Source of the DNA: Thalassotalea loyana
GTDB lineage: Bacteria > Pseudomonadota > Gammaproteobacteria > Enterobacterales > Alteromonadaceae
NCBI RefSeq assembly: GCF_030161435.1
Contig: NZ_BSSV01000008.1
Span: 165,007 to 229,006, forward strand
Direction: 5' to 3'
Length of the DNA stretch: 64,000 nt
Each line of letters begins with the position of its first letter. Within the stretch, counting starts at the first letter, position 1. Both the position numbers and the translations under genes were made by a program. The notes under the pieces are model-generated. The model worked only from the letters and a program-made list of their open reading frames with translations, did no database searches and was not told the DNA's origin. Below are positions 38,401-48,781 of the stretch, piece after piece.

Positions 38401-38999
38401 GCAAAATCAACGGCTAAATGAAGATAAGTTTCTTCATCGTCGCGACCCGTACGAATCAATTCAAGGTAATAGTTATTCGGAAAGTACTGTTGATAAAAGC
38501 TAAGCATCTCATTGGCTTGCTCCACGTTATTTTTCAATAACGCTTTACCTATGTCGCCTTCTTTTGCACCCGACAAAAGAATTAAGCCCTCAGCGTATTC
38601 AATGAGCCAATCACGATCAATAACCGCTTTATTTTGAATATGGCCTCTTAAATACCCTTTAGAAATAAGCTCGGTTAAGTTTTTATAGCCTTGATTGTTG
38701 TACGCAATGACGACCAAACGAGATAACTCATCTTCTAGCAAGTCACTTTTTACATAAAAATCAGTACCGATTATTGGCTTAATACCCGCGCCATGTGTTG
38801 CGTGGTAAAACTTAACAAGACCACAAAGGTTCATTTGATCGGTGAGCGCAATGGCTGGCATGTTCAAGTCAGCCGCTTTTGCGACAATTGGCTTAACTTT
38901 GTTTAAGCCATCACACATAGAGAAGTCACTATGCACACGCAAGTGAACAAACTTAGGTGGAGGTAACTGGACGTTTTCTTCTTCGATATGCTCAGACAT
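35463..38999 (-). CDS. dnaE: DNA polymerase III alpha subunit
   Basis: 1178 residues, close to the E. coli length (1160). It is the replicative polymerase catalytic subunit. The N-terminal PHP domain begins [16 protein letters not shown]. The polymerase core contains [16 protein letters not shown] and the catalytic acidic pair [26 protein letters not shown] fingers ([11 protein letters not shown]) and [15 protein letters not shown] follow. The clamp-binding QHDLFGL motif lies near residue 940, and an OB-fold and tau-binding region form the C-terminus. Gene order rnhB-dnaE-accA is conserved. Confidence 0.98.
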   Translation of the reverse strand: MSEHIEEENVQLPPPKFVHLRVHSDFSMCDGLNKVKPIVAKAADLNMPAIALTDQMNLCGLVKFYHATHGAGIKPIIGTDFYVKSDLLEDELSRLVVIAYNNQGYKNLTELISKGYLRGHIQNKAVIDRDWLIEYAEGLILLSGAKEGDIGKALLKNNVEQANEMLSFYQQYFPNNYYLELIRTGRDDEETYLHLAVDFASQHDIPVVATNEVMFLTPELFDAHEIRVAIHDGFTLDDKRRPRKYSPEQYLRSEEEIVELFSDIPEALENSVEIAKRCNVTVTLGEYVLPDFPTEGLSIEDYLVKVSEEGLQERLEFLFDKDAPDFEEKRKPYDERLKVELDVINNMGFPGYFLIVMEFIQWSKDNNIPVGPGRGSGAGSLVAYAQKITDLDPLEYDLLFERFLNPERVSMPDFDVDFCMDRRDEVIDHTAELYGRDAVSQIITFGTMAAKAVIRDVGRVLGHPYGFVDRISKLIPPDPGMTLAKAFEAEPRLPEVYEQDSDVRDLIDMCRTLEGTTRNAGKHAGGVVISPTTITDFAPLYCDEEGKNPVTQFDKNDVEDAGLVKFDFLGLRTLTILQWAIEMADKKLLKEGKEPINIAAIPLDDKKSFKMLLASETTAVFQLESSGMKSLIDKLQPDCFEDIIALVALFRPGPLQSGMVDNFIERKHGREEISYPDSTWQHESLQPILEPTYGIILYQEQVMQIAQVLAGYTLGGADMLRRAMGKKKPEEMAKQRAGFEQGAVENGIDGELAMKIFDLVEKFAGYGFNKSHSAAYALVSYQTLWMKAHHPAPFMAAVMSADMDNTDKIVTLVDECKNMGLTLLPPDVNSGLYKFTVNENDEIVYGIGAIKGVGEGPIDAIIAAREEGGPFVDLFDFCARVDIKKTNKRVLERLVRAGAMDALGPKTKDGGPHRAALFESLTEAIRAADQHAKAQAIGQHDLFGLINEEPDDTRQAFKEVTPWPEEVWLDGERETLGLYLTGHPIDRYLKESKRYASSRLVGMQPTGRDASATAVGLVIGVRVLVNKRGRRWALVTLDDKSARIDVRLFPDDFDKFQDILVKDAILVCSGQVSFDDYSGGITMSGRDIMTITDARENYLQSIDLSLDRQVVNDNFFEQFSQVLSEYKDGTCPVKVNYLREEAQATLELGVQWRVTPADKLLHELKLLLGEDNVALQFK

Positions 39000-39020
39000 T
39001 TATAATTCTTTTAGGTCTTG

Positions 39021-39674
39021 TCATTCACTAACAGTGTTGGCTTGGTTGGCAATTACATTCGCAACAGGTTTAAAACTTCTACGGTAATTGTCTAAGACAC
39101 CAAGTTCAATGATTTTTTCTAAATGTGCTTTAGTTGGGTACCCTTTATGGCCAGCAAAACCATATTCAGGGTATTGTTCATCAAGCACGATCATATCATT
39201 ATCACGCTCAACTTTAGCCAAGATTGAGGCAGCACTAATTTCAGCAACCCGCGCATCGCCTTTGACAACAGCCTGCGATGGAATACCAAGTTCAGGACAA
39301 CGATTGCCATCAATAAGCACGTGGTCGGGTGTTACAGATAACCCTTGAACCGCTCTTTGCATCGCTAACATCGTTGCATGTAAAATGTTCAGCGTATCGA
39401 TTTCCTCTGGCGTGCATCGACCAATAGCCCAAGCGGTTGCTTTTTCCTTGATCTCTTCAGCTAAGATTTGGCGTTTTTTCTCTGATAATTTCTTTGAATC
39501 CATTAACCCTTCGATAGGATTATCTGGATCTAAAATGACTGCAGCAGTTACCACATCGCCAACAAGTGGTCCACGCCCTACTTCGTCAACACCTGCAATA
39601 CAGTAGGCTACAGGGTAGACGAAAGGTGGCAACTCAGCTTTTTTTTTACGAGGAGATTTGGTTTTAGTTGTCAT
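39021..39674 (-). CDS. rnhB: Ribonuclease HII
   Basis: 217 residues. It cleaves RNA at RNA-DNA junctions and starts removal of misincorporated ribonucleotides. The first catalytic Asp-Glu pair is in [13 protein letters not shown]; further acidic residues lie in the V-L-I-D-G-N-R and [10 protein letters not shown] segments. About 20 basic residues ([12 protein letters not shown]) precede the domain. It is 5 bases after lpxB and 21 before dnaE, in the conserved operon. Confidence 0.96.
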   Translation of the reverse strand: MTTKTKSPRKKKAELPPFVYPVAYCIAGVDEVGRGPLVGDVVTAAVILDPDNPIEGLMDSKKLSEKKRQILAEEIKEKATAWAIGRCTPEEIDTLNILHATMLAMQRAVQGLSVTPDHVLIDGNRCPELGIPSQAVVKGDARVAEISAASILAKVERDNDMIVLDEQYPEYGFAGHKGYPTKAHLEKIIELGVLDNYRRSFKPVANVIANQANTVSE

Positions 39675-39679
39675 GTTTT

Positions 39680-40846
39680 TTAAATATTAGCCATCATTAA
39701 CGCAATTACAGCTTGTGCAGACTTTTCATCAGCATTTTGTTTTAGCTCATGGTGAATTTGTTCAAAGCGGCTCAGCAACGCTGTTTGGTCTTGAAATAAA
39801 CGTTCTTCCAACGCACTCACAAGATCATCTACTTTGATATCATGCTGTAAGAATTCTGGCACAATTTCTTCATTGGCAAGCAAATTAGGTAACGACACCC
39901 ACTTAAGCTTAACCATACGCTTTGCAATTTGCCACGTTAGCGCGTTTACCTTGTAGCACACAACCATAGGTCGTTTAACTAATGCCGCTTCTAACGTTAC
40001 CGTACCGGACGCGATTAACAATACATCACTTGCCGCCATCACATCTTGTGTCTTACCAACAATAACATCAAGCTTAAGTTCAGGTGCAAGTTCCTGATGC
40101 AGCTTGTTAAACATATCCGCTTTATCCTGACTGATCATAGGCACGACAAAACGCATATTTGGATGCTTGTTCAATAACTTTTTCGCAGCCTCCAGATAAG
40201 GTTCAACTAATAGTTTCAACTCACCAGAACGACTACCAGGCATAAGCGCTACGAGATGCTGCTCAGGTAAAACGTTTAACCCCAATGACTGTCTTGCTTG
40301 AGACTTGTCGCTGTTCATGGGAATTTGTTCAGCCAACGTGTGACCAACGAAGGTACAAGGTACTTGGTACTTATCGTAAAACGCTTTTTCAAACGGTAAT
40401 AAAGACAAGACCATATTCGTTGCTCGCTCTATTTTGAAAATACGTTTCTCTCGCCACGCCCAAACCGAAGGGCTGACATACTGAACCGTTTTAATGCCGT
40501 TAGCTTTAAGTTTTTCTTCAAGTGTTAAATTAAAGTCAGGTGCGTCGATACCAATAAAAACATCTGGCTTATTTTCGGTAAAATACTCAACTAATGATTT
40601 TCGTACGTGCAGCAAACGTCTAATTCGACCAAGTACTTCGATGATGCCCATCACCGCTAACTCTTCCATATCGAATAACGATTCAAAGCCAAGTGCGAGC
40701 ATTTTTGGACCACCAATACCGACAAATTTTGCGTCTGGATAATGGTGCTTAAGTTGCGACATTAAACCTGCACCTAAGGTATCGCCAGAGTGCTCTCCAA
40801 CAACAATCGCAAAGGTAGGTGCAGTATTTTGAGTTTTTTCAGGCAT
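39680..40846 (-). CDS. lpxB: Lipid-A-disaccharide synthase
   Basis: 388-residue GT19 glycosyltransferase that joins UDP-2,3-diacylglucosamine and lipid X at the inner-membrane cytoplasmic face to form the lipid A disaccharide. Marks: [15 protein letters not shown] (donor loop), [29 protein letters not shown] and the late LPGSRSGE-type loop (here M-P-G-S-R-S-G-E). It follows lpxA by 8 bases and precedes rnhB. Confidence 0.96.
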   Translation of the reverse strand: MPEKTQNTAPTFAIVVGEHSGDTLGAGLMSQLKHHYPDAKFVGIGGPKMLALGFESLFDMEELAVMGIIEVLGRIRRLLHVRKSLVEYFTENKPDVFIGIDAPDFNLTLEEKLKANGIKTVQYVSPSVWAWREKRIFKIERATNMVLSLLPFEKAFYDKYQVPCTFVGHTLAEQIPMNSDKSQARQSLGLNVLPEQHLVALMPGSRSGELKLLVEPYLEAAKKLLNKHPNMRFVVPMISQDKADMFNKLHQELAPELKLDVIVGKTQDVMAASDVLLIASGTVTLEAALVKRPMVVCYKVNALTWQIAKRMVKLKWVSLPNLLANEEIVPEFLQHDIKVDDLVSALEERLFQDQTALLSRFEQIHHELKQNADEKSAQAVIALMMANI

Positions 40847-40854
40847 AGCGGCAA

Positions 40855-41637
40855 TTAACGAATAATGCCGCGTGATGAGTTTTTAACAAATTCGGCAAAC
40901 TCAGCAACTTGCTCAGTTTGTGCTGCAAGATCTTGCATTTTTTCAATCGCTTCATCAGCATGTAAGCCTTGGCGATAAAGTATTTTGTAGGCACGGCGTA
41001 CGTTTAAGATAGTTTCTTTATCGAAACCACGACGCTTCAATCCTTCAGAATTTAAGCCAAACGGTGATGCACTGTTACCAGAAGCCATCACGTAAGGTGG
41101 GATATCCTTAAGTACTAATGACGTTGCACCAACAAAGGCATGGCTGCCAATTTTACAAAATTGATGAACACCCGACATACCGCCCAGTATCACCCAATCG
41201 CCAACCTGAACATGACCAGCGACAGACGCGTTGTTTGCCATAATACAATGGTTGCCAATAATGCAATCATGAGCAACATGGGTGTATGCCATAAATAAGT
41301 TGTTAGAGCCAATAGCCGTTAGACTATTGTCTTGCACAGTACCACGTTGAATCGTGGTACATTCACGAAAGATATTATTGTCACCAATCGTTAATCGCGT
41401 TGGTTCACCCGCATATTTCAAGTCTTGACACTCTTCACCAATACTTGCGAATTGGAAAATGCGGTTATTTTTACCGATTGTCGTTGGCCCTTTGATGACC
41501 ACATGCGAGTTGATCTGACAATCATCACCAATTTCAACATCTGCACCGATATAGGTATAAGCGCCAATTGCAACGTTGTTACCTATTGTAGCGCCTTCGT
41601 CAATAATGGCCGTTTCGTGAATCAAATTATTTTGCAT
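40855..41637 (-). CDS. lpxA: UDP-N-acetylglucosamine acyltransferase
   Basis: 260 residues in the preferred form starting at the ATG 41637 (MQNNLIHETAIIDEG). An in-frame ATG at 41664 would add nine residues but overlap the fabZ stop, and the shorter form matches family length. The N-terminal left-handed beta-helix hexapeptide repeats contain the catalytic His in Y-T-H-V-A-H-D-C. It transfers 3-hydroxyacyl from ACP to UDP-GlcNAc, the first step of lipid A synthesis. Confidence 0.96.
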   Translation of the reverse strand: MQNNLIHETAIIDEGATIGNNVAIGAYTYIGADVEIGDDCQINSHVVIKGPTTIGKNNRIFQFASIGEECQDLKYAGEPTRLTIGDNNIFRECTTIQRGTVQDNSLTAIGSNNLFMAYTHVAHDCIIGNHCIMANNASVAGHVQVGDWVILGGMSGVHQFCKIGSHAFVGATSLVLKDIPPYVMASGNSASPFGLNSEGLKRRGFDKETILNVRRAYKILYRQGLHADEAIEKMQDLAAQTEQVAEFAEFVKNSSRGIIR

Positions 41638-41642
41638 GGTTA

Positions 41643-42107
41643 CTACAGCTCTCTTCTTGCACACATTAAATCTGCGCTACAAACAACTTTTCCATCAACT
41701 TTTGCTTCACCGTAATACTTCCACATGTTGCGGCGTTCTTTTACAAACTCTATATGTAAATCAATTGTGTCGCCTGGGTGCACTGGACGTTTAAACTTGG
41801 CGTTATCAATTGATGCAAAAAGGAACATTTCTGATTCACTTTTCGGGTTACCTTCAAGCTCACTAGTTTTAAAACCTAATACACCTGATGCTTGTGCCAT
41901 TGCTTCTAAAATCATGACACCTGGGAAAATGGCGTAATCAGGGAAGTGCCCCGTAAATACCGGCTCATTGATTGAAACATTCTTAACGGCATGGATCCAC
42001 TTACCAGGTTCCATATCAACAACTTTGTCAACCAATAACATAGGATAACGATGAGGGATTAATTGTTGGATTTCTTCAACAGTTAATTTAATTTGCTTGC
42101 GTTCCAA
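41643..42107 (-). CDS. fabZ: 3-hydroxyacyl-[acyl-carrier-protein] dehydratase FabZ
   Basis: 154 residues of hot-dog fold. It dehydrates 3-hydroxyacyl-ACP in fatty-acid elongation and competes with LpxA/LpxD for the same acyl-ACP. The catalytic His lies in [20 protein letters not shown], with the conserved Glu in ILEAMAQ; the N-terminal [15 protein letters not shown] is diagnostic. It sits between lpxD (2-base gap) and lpxA (5-base gap). Confidence 0.96.
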   Translation of the reverse strand: MERKQIKLTVEEIQQLIPHRYPMLLVDKVVDMEPGKWIHAVKNVSINEPVFTGHFPDYAIFPGVMILEAMAQASGVLGFKTSELEGNPKSESEMFLFASIDNAKFKRPVHPGDTIDLHIEFVKERRNMWKYYGEAKVDGKVVCSADLMCARREL

Positions 42108-42109
42108 AG

Positions 42110-43159
42110 CTATTCCTTATCTTCTTGCGTTAAAGACTCAATTTGCTTAGTTAATGATTTAACCTGCTTTTGTAGCGCCTCTAAACGATTAATTCTTGCG
42201 TTTGTTTTGTGCCATTCTTTATTTGTTTGTGCTGGGATACCAGAAGAATAAACACCGGCTTTGGTTATACTTTTCGTCACCATCGCCATCCCCGTAAGCA
42301 TAGTACCGTCTGCGATTTCAATGTGACCATTGATACCAGCCATGCCACCAAAGACACAGTTTTTACCAATGGTTGTACTGCCAGCGATAACAGAGCTACC
42401 TGCCATACAAGTATTTTGCCCAACAACAACGTTATGGGCAATTTGAATTTGGTTATCTAAAATCACACCATCTTCAATGATGGTGTCATCTAACGCTCCA
42501 CGATCAATTGTCGTGCTTGCGCCTATTTCAACTCGGTCGCCAATAATGACACCACCAAGTTGAGGAATCTTTACCCAGTTACCGTTTTCATTGGCATAGC
42601 CAAAGCCATCACTACCAATCACGGTATTTGATTGCACTAAGCAATCTTTACCCATTTTTACACTATGATAAATGCTGACATTCGCCCATAGCTTGGTGTT
42701 ATCACCAATCTGTGATGCTTTACCGACAAAACATCCTGCACCGATAACAACGTTCTTGCCTAGCACTACATCGTCTTCAATAACGGCATTAGCGCCTATA
42801 GCAACACCTTCTCCAAGGATTGCTGACTCACTAATAATAGCACTTTTGTGAACGTTCGTTGCTGGTAATGGCGTGGTATCAAGCATTTGCGCGACTCTCG
42901 CAAACCCGACATATGGGTTATCGAGTACGAGTGCGTTTGTTGGACAATCAGCAACAGCATCAGGCGATAGTATCACCGCGCTCGCTTTCGTTTGTGCTAA
43001 TTGGCCTTTGTATTTTGCATTACTTAAAAAAGTAATTTGCCCTTCTCTAGCATTTGCTAAGGTCGCTAAAGAAGAAACGGAGCAACTGTCATTCCCATGA
43101 ACAGTGGCTCCGATTTTTTCTGCTAGCTGGGCTAGCGTGAAAGATTCAATATCATTCAT
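42110..43159 (-). CDS. lpxD: UDP-3-O-acylglucosamine N-acyltransferase
   Basis: 349 residues. An N-terminal uridine-binding domain ([17 protein letters not shown]) precedes a long left-handed beta-helix of hexapeptide repeats and a C-terminal helix ([20 protein letters not shown]). The catalytic His is in [12 protein letters not shown]. LpxD adds the second 3-hydroxyacyl chain in lipid A synthesis. The start overlaps the skp stop by one base. Confidence 0.96.
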   Translation of the reverse strand: MNDIESFTLAQLAEKIGATVHGNDSCSVSSLATLANAREGQITFLSNAKYKGQLAQTKASAVILSPDAVADCPTNALVLDNPYVGFARVAQMLDTTPLPATNVHKSAIISESAILGEGVAIGANAVIEDDVVLGKNVVIGAGCFVGKASQIGDNTKLWANVSIYHSVKMGKDCLVQSNTVIGSDGFGYANENGNWVKIPQLGGVIIGDRVEIGASTTIDRGALDDTIIEDGVILDNQIQIAHNVVVGQNTCMAGSSVIAGSTTIGKNCVFGGMAGINGHIEIADGTMLTGMAMVTKSITKAGVYSSGIPAQTNKEWHKTNARINRLEALQKQVKSLTKQIESLTQEDKE

Positions 43160-43677
43160 TACTGTAATTTACTAACTTGCTCTACAACTTTTGAAGTTAA
43201 ATCAGCATCTGGTGCAGCAAATACAACAGCTTTTTGCTCAACAATAACGTCGAACTTTTCAGTCTCAGCAATGTTGTTTACTGCTTGACGAACTAACGCT
43301 AAGATTTTGTTAGTTTCTTCGTTTTGACGCATTTGGATTTTTTGTTGTAACGCTTTACCTTTAGTTTGGTAGTTTTGGAACAACTCAGCAATTTGCTTGT
43401 TTAAATCTTCTTTTTCTTTCTCACTCATTAATGCACCATCACGCTTTTGCTTTTCTTGATAGTACTTAATGTCTTTTTCAATTTGCGCAACTTCTGCAGT
43501 TTCATCTTTAAATTCAGCGTTTAATGCTTGAACCATTGCTGCAGACTGAGGTAACTGCTTCATGATTGATTGAACATTCACTACGCCTAGTTTTTGGTCT
43601 GCTGCAAACGCTGCATTTGATAATAATGCAGTTGATGCTACTGCTGCGATTGCAGCTGTTTTAAATAACTTTTTCAA
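43159..43677 (-). CDS. skp: Periplasmic chaperone Skp/OmpH
   Basis: 172 residues with a Sec signal peptide (cleavage after S-N-A-A-F-A), then a trimer-forming head and a long helical coiled-coil arm of charged heptads (about residues 45-125), the jellyfish form of Skp. It holds unfolded outer-membrane proteins on their way to BamA. It lies just downstream of bamA and ahead of lpxD, as in E. coli. Confidence 0.94.
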   Translation of the reverse strand: MKKLFKTAAIAAVASTALLSNAAFAADQKLGVVNVQSIMKQLPQSAAMVQALNAEFKDETAEVAQIEKDIKYYQEKQKRDGALMSEKEKEDLNKQIAELFQNYQTKGKALQQKIQMRQNEETNKILALVRQAVNNIAETEKFDVIVEQKAVVFAAPDADLTSKVVEQVSKLQ

Positions 43678-43714
43678 ATCTATCTCCTAAAAAATTTTTT
43701 CTTAGACTTTCTTA

Positions 43715-46192
43715 TTAGAATGTTTGTCCAATATTGAAACTGAAGAAACTGGTATCGTCATCATCTTGTTCTTTTAACGCTTTAGCAAAACTAAAGACCA
43801 TCGGTCCCATTGGTGAAATCCACTGAACCGATAAACCAGCTGATGCACGGAACGTATTTACGTCTGAGTAATCAACAATTTTTGCAAATTGATCCTGATC
43901 TAAATCGCTATAGTCGTCAATATTAAATTCAGTATCCCATACGTTACCCACATCAACAAATAAACTTGTACGAACGCTATTGCCGTATGATTCGTCGATA
44001 ACAGGCACAGGGAAGATTAACTCAATGCCACCTAATGCTAATGCATTACCACCAACAGAGCGTCGTGATAAATCAATAACATCATGGTCTGGGCCTAAAC
44101 AACAACCACCTGCACCACCTGATGGATCTGGGCTACCCGGAATTTGTTGTGGGTAACGGTAAATCGCACGAGGACCTACAGTGTTATTCTCGAAGCCACG
44201 TAATGTGTCATTACCACCCGCTCTGAAGTTTTCCCAGAATGGTAGTAACTGATCGTTGCCATTTACTTGGCTGTAACCATTACCATAACCTAACTCTAAT
44301 CGCGTTAAGAATGACCATTTTTGGTTACGTGTTAGTGGGAAGTACCACTTGCCATCGAAGTTAACTTTAAAGTAGTTAACATCAGAATTTGGTGTTGTTA
44401 TCTTACCTGATAACGCCATCGATGAACCCGCTGTTGGGAAAGTACCGCGGTTTAAGGTAACACGTGAGATCGATGATGATAAATCAAAGGTTTTGAACTT
44501 TAACTGAGCATCTGGGTTTGCTGGATCAGAGTAAATTTCATAAAACTTAGAAATTTGCTCGTAAGTCTCAAGCTGAGTAATACCATTACTCTTATATGCC
44601 ACACCCCAGTTAATTCGAGTGTATTCATTAATTGGGTAACCTAACGTAGCACCAATACCGTATGTCTGGTTATTGTACTGAACAAGGTTAGCATTTCCAG
44701 CGTCGAATTCTTGATAGAAAATATTACCACCAAGCGATATACCATCAACGGTAAAATATGGATCGGTGTAAGAAATCGATGCTGATTGTGAATAAGTCAC
44801 GGTATTAATATTGAAGCCTAAGCGGTTACCAGTACCCAAGAAGTTATTCTCTTGAATACCCGCATTCAAGCTAAGTTTGGTTGTTGAACCATAACCAATA
44901 CCTGCAGTAAATGAACCAGAAGCTTGCTCTTTAACAGTAAAGTCAACGTCAACTAAGTCATCTTCGCCTGGTAACTGATTGGTTTCAAATTCAACAGTTT
45001 CAATATACGGCAAACGTGCAATACGCGCTTTAGATGCTTCGACATTTGAATTAGACAACCAAGCACCTTCAAATTGGCGCATCTCACGACGTAATACATC
45101 GTCAGCCGTCACATGGTTGCCTTCAAAGTTAACACGGTTAACGTAAATACGTTTACCAGGGTCAACAGATAAGGTTAATTTTACTGTTTTATCTTCGTCG
45201 TTGATATCAGGAATAACCGTTACTTTCGGATAAGCATAACCGAAACGACCGAGGAACTTACTGATACTTTCTTCTGTGTACGTAACAAGTGCACCATTGT
45301 ACAACTCTTCTGTACGTAGCGGGTTAATCGCTTCGATGGTTTTTTCAAAGCCCGCCATGTCACCCATGTAATCAATTTCACTAATCGTGTATTGCTCACC
45401 TTCGGTCACATTTAAAGTGATATAAACACCTTGTTTATCAGGTGTCATTGATACTTGCGTCGAATCAACTTTAAATCGCAAGTAACCTTTATCTAAATAA
45501 TGAGAGTTAATCGTCTCCATATCACCTTGTAGTGTTTGCTTTTGGTAGCGATCTTGCGCCATAAAGTTCCACCAAGGAGAGTCAAACGTTAACTCAATGT
45601 TCTCTAAAATCTCTTGATCAGAGAATTGCTCATTACCTACGATATTGATTTGCTCAATAGAGGCTGCGTCGCCTTCATCGAATATAAATTTAATCTTTAC
45701 ACGGTTACGTGGTAAATGCGTGACTTCAGCTTTTACATCGGCGTTGTATTTACCAACACTGTGATAGAAGTCTTCAAGACCTTTTTCAATACCAGAAATA
45801 ACAGTGCTATCTAGTGTTTCACCCACACGAATATCACTGCTATCAAGGCTCTCCGTTAACTGCTCATCTTTTAAGTCTTTGTTACCTTCAAACTCAATTT
45901 CGCTAATTGTTTCACGCTCTTGAATTTTGAATATAAGACGAGTGCCATCGCGAAATACGGCGATGTTATTGAAGTGACCTGAACGATAAAGTGACTTAAT
46001 TGATTGTGAAATACGAAATTCGTTTAACGTATCACCAACATTGAAAGGAATATGCGTTAATGCAGCACCAAGTGCAACACGTTGCAGTCCTTGCACGTCG
46101 ATATCTGTAACAACAAATTCTTGTTCAGCTGCTGTCGCTGTAGTTCCTAATGTGCCTAATAATACGGCTAAGGCTATTTTTTTAATTGTCAT
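43715..46192 (-). CDS. bamA: Outer membrane protein assembly factor BamA
   Basis: 825 residues: signal peptide (cleaved after T-A-T-A-A-A), five POTRA domains (about 25-425) and a 16-strand C-terminal barrel ending in a terminal Phe (FSFNIGQTF). The loop-6 motif is LRGF at residues 664-667, in place of the usual VRGF/Y. After it comes a glycine-rich stretch with two adjacent cysteines, C697-C698, where E. coli carries a spaced disulfide. BamA inserts beta-barrel proteins into the outer membrane. Between rseP and skp. Confidence 0.97.
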   Translation of the reverse strand: MTIKKIALAVLLGTLGTTATAAEQEFVVTDIDVQGLQRVALGAALTHIPFNVGDTLNEFRISQSIKSLYRSGHFNNIAVFRDGTRLIFKIQERETISEIEFEGNKDLKDEQLTESLDSSDIRVGETLDSTVISGIEKGLEDFYHSVGKYNADVKAEVTHLPRNRVKIKFIFDEGDAASIEQINIVGNEQFSDQEILENIELTFDSPWWNFMAQDRYQKQTLQGDMETINSHYLDKGYLRFKVDSTQVSMTPDKQGVYITLNVTEGEQYTISEIDYMGDMAGFEKTIEAINPLRTEELYNGALVTYTEESISKFLGRFGYAYPKVTVIPDINDEDKTVKLTLSVDPGKRIYVNRVNFEGNHVTADDVLRREMRQFEGAWLSNSNVEASKARIARLPYIETVEFETNQLPGEDDLVDVDFTVKEQASGSFTAGIGYGSTTKLSLNAGIQENNFLGTGNRLGFNINTVTYSQSASISYTDPYFTVDGISLGGNIFYQEFDAGNANLVQYNNQTYGIGATLGYPINEYTRINWGVAYKSNGITQLETYEQISKFYEIYSDPANPDAQLKFKTFDLSSSISRVTLNRGTFPTAGSSMALSGKITTPNSDVNYFKVNFDGKWYFPLTRNQKWSFLTRLELGYGNGYSQVNGNDQLLPFWENFRAGGNDTLRGFENNTVGPRAIYRYPQQIPGSPDPSGGAGGCCLGPDHDVIDLSRRSVGGNALALGGIELIFPVPVIDESYGNSVRTSLFVDVGNVWDTEFNIDDYSDLDQDQFAKIVDYSDVNTFRASAGLSVQWISPMGPMVFSFAKALKEQDDDDTSFFSFNIGQTF

Positions 46193-46213
46193 ACTCAGTT
46201 TTTCTACTTCTGT

Positions 46214-47581
46214 TTACAGCCGTGAGATGTCATTAACTATTGCGATGCTCATAAGTGCTAATAATATCAGCGCACCGAATCGAAAACCCATTTCTTGTAT
46301 TTTTTCAGGTACAGGCTTTCCTGTTAAAAGTTCTATAAGGTAATAAAGTAAGTGGCCGCCATCAAGTACTGGAAGCGGTAAAAGGTTAATTATTCCTAAA
46401 TTAATGCTAATTAACGCTAAAAAGCTTAAAAAATAAACGACCCCATACCCTGCACTTGAACCTGCGCCCTGCGCAATTGATATTGGTCCACTCAAATTAT
46501 TTACCGATACATCACCGGTGATGAGCTTGCCTATCATATCGAAACTTAGCGTAATTAACTGCCATGTTTTACTTAATGCCTGTGGAATAGCATCAAGCGG
46601 TCCATAACTTAAGTCAATTAAGTAAGCTTTTGGATATGGTTCACTTTTAGGTGACACACCTAGGTAGCCCTGTTTTTTCCCGCTTACTGTTCTTGAGCCC
46701 AGCTTCACAGGTATTGTGATTTGTTCGACCATTGAACCTTGATTACGTTCAATCGTAAATAAAACTTCTTCATCGGCAAACTGTTTTATCGAGTTTGATA
46801 GCAATTGCCAATCATCGCCGATAGCTATCCCATTAAATGCAACAACCTTGTCACCCACTAACAGACCGCCTTTTTCTGCCGGTGAACCTTTCCCTACAGC
46901 AATAAGCTCGGGCGTCGTTTTAGTTTGATATGGTTTGATACCAAGACTCGATAGCGAAGATTCGTTTTCTGGCTGATAGTTCCATTGGCGCGTATCAAAT
47001 ACATAGGACTTTTGATACTGACTATCTGGAAGCTGCACTTTGAAGGCAATTTCATCACTACCAATTTGTCCTACAAGTGCCAAATTAACATCTTGCCAGT
47101 CCCTCGTTCTTTGGCCTGCGATTGAGACAATTTCTGAACGTTCAGGAATATCAGCTTGAGCGAAAATAGAATTCGGCTCTGCCGGGCCAACAATCGGTTT
47201 AACGCTCGGCACGCCAATTAAAAACATCAAGTAAAATGCGAATATAGCAAAGATAAAGTTTGCCATTGGTCCAGCGGCAACAACCGCTATTCGCTGGTAA
47301 ACCGACTTGCTATTAAAGGTGACATCTTTATCTTCTGGTGCTACGTCGTCAACCCGCTCATCGAGCATTTTGACATAGCCACCTAATGGTATTAGCGCAA
47401 CGACATATTCTGTGCCGTGTTTATCGACGGTTCGCCAAATCGGCTTACCAAAGCCAACAGAAAAGCGAAGTACCTTGATACCATTTTTTCTGGCTACCCA
47501 AAAATGACCGTACTCATGCACGGTAACTAAAATACCGAGAGCGATTACAAATGAGGCTAAATTCCAGAGAAAATCAAACAT
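46214..47581 (-). CDS. rseP: RseP, site-2 protease (regulated intramembrane proteolysis)
   Basis: 455-residue inner-membrane zinc protease. The metal motif HEYGHF (HExxH) is near residue 22 in the first membrane segment, two periplasmic PDZ domains lie in the middle, and the third metal ligand is in the late N-L-L-P-L-P-V-L-D-G-G-H motif. RseP cleaves the anti-sigma factor RseA in the sigma-E envelope stress response and clears signal peptides. It sits between dxr (3-base gap) and bamA. Confidence 0.97.
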   Translation of the reverse strand: MFDFLWNLASFVIALGILVTVHEYGHFWVARKNGIKVLRFSVGFGKPIWRTVDKHGTEYVVALIPLGGYVKMLDERVDDVAPEDKDVTFNSKSVYQRIAVVAAGPMANFIFAIFAFYLMFLIGVPSVKPIVGPAEPNSIFAQADIPERSEIVSIAGQRTRDWQDVNLALVGQIGSDEIAFKVQLPDSQYQKSYVFDTRQWNYQPENESSLSSLGIKPYQTKTTPELIAVGKGSPAEKGGLLVGDKVVAFNGIAIGDDWQLLSNSIKQFADEEVLFTIERNQGSMVEQITIPVKLGSRTVSGKKQGYLGVSPKSEPYPKAYLIDLSYGPLDAIPQALSKTWQLITLSFDMIGKLITGDVSVNNLSGPISIAQGAGSSAGYGVVYFLSFLALISINLGIINLLPLPVLDGGHLLYYLIELLTGKPVPEKIQEMGFRFGALILLALMSIAIVNDISRL

Positions 47582-47584
47582 GGT

Positions 47585-48778
47585 CTACTGCATTGCTTTT
47601 AGAATAGTTATGGCAAATTGTCTTACGCGGCTATCTAAGTCAACCACTTCATCAATTGATGTTACTTGTTCTAAGACAAACTTTTTCACTGAAGTTTCAT
47701 TTATTTTAAAAATATCAGTAAATTTTATTTCGTTATTTAAAAATGCTTCAACAGCTATTTCATTCGCAGCATTTAATGCCGTACAAGCTGCTTGGCCAGA
47801 CTTACATGCGTCAATCGCTAACTTTAGATTTGGATAGCGATCAAAATCTGGGGCTTGGAAGTCAAAAGATGCCGTGGTGAAAAAGTCTAAATTATCGACT
47901 CCCGCATCAACACGTTCAGGGTAAGCTAACGCATGAGCAATCGGTGTTCGCATATCTGGATTCCCCATTTGTGCGAGAACACTACCATCTTTATATTGGA
48001 CCATAGAATGAATCGTTGACTGCGGGTGCAATACAACTTGGATGTCATCAGCTTCAACATTAAATAGCCATTTAGCTTCGATAAACTCTAAGCCTTTATT
48101 CATCATAGTTGCAGAGTCAACCGAGATCTTTTTTCCCATATCCCAGTTTGGATGCTTGCATGCCTGTTCAGGTGTAATATCGCTAAACATGTCTAAAGGA
48201 TAAGTTCTAAATGGACCACCCGACCCCGTAAGCAGAATTTTATTTACACCCTGAGATTTTAACTGGCAATCACCTACCTTTTCTTGCTCTGCCCACGGCA
48301 AGCATTGGAAAATGGCATTGTGCTCACTGTCAATTGGTAATAGCGTCGCGTTTGATGCCTTCAGCGCGTCAATAAAGATTTGCCCAGACGTTACCAACGC
48401 TTCTTTGTTAGCAAGTAATACACGCTTGTTCGCTTTGATTGCAGCATAAGTAGGCATTAATCCTGCTGCACCAACAATCGCTGCCATAACAGTATCAATC
48501 TCTTCATCACTGGCGACATCACAAAGCGCTTGTTCGCCAGATAGAACGTCAATTGAGATATTTTGGTCACTCAAGCGAGCCTGCAATTCTTCAGCATGAG
48601 GTTGAGATACCATGACAACTTTTTGCGGTTTAAAAGTAAGGCATTGCTCGAACATCACATCAACATTCGAGTTAGCGGCGATGCTTACAACTTGAAACCG
48701 CTCTGGATTACGTTGGATAACATCTAGCGTACTTACGCCGATAGAGCCTGTAGACCCTAGCACACAGATTTTACGCAT
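47585..48778 (-). CDS. dxr: 1-deoxy-D-xylulose 5-phosphate reductoisomerase
   Basis: 397 residues. It converts DXP to MEP with NADPH, the committed step of the non-mevalonate isoprenoid pathway, supplying undecaprenyl phosphate precursors for the neighbouring uppS. Marks: VLGSTGSIGVSTLDV (NADPH loop), LANKEALV, P-I-D-S-E-H-N-A-I-F (metal and substrate residues), LTGSGGPFR and the flexible-loop HPNWDMGKKISVDSA(T). The start codon follows the cdsA stop by 3 bases. Confidence 0.97.
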   Translation of the reverse strand: MRKICVLGSTGSIGVSTLDVIQRNPERFQVVSIAANSNVDVMFEQCLTFKPQKVVMVSQPHAEELQARLSDQNISIDVLSGEQALCDVASDEEIDTVMAAIVGAAGLMPTYAAIKANKRVLLANKEALVTSGQIFIDALKASNATLLPIDSEHNAIFQCLPWAEQEKVGDCQLKSQGVNKILLTGSGGPFRTYPLDMFSDITPEQACKHPNWDMGKKISVDSATMMNKGLEFIEAKWLFNVEADDIQVVLHPQSTIHSMVQYKDGSVLAQMGNPDMRTPIAHALAYPERVDAGVDNLDFFTTASFDFQAPDFDRYPNLKLAIDACKSGQAACTALNAANEIAVEAFLNNEIKFTDIFKINETSVKKFVLEQVTSIDEVVDLDSRVRQFAITILKAMQ

Positions 48779-48781
48779 GAG

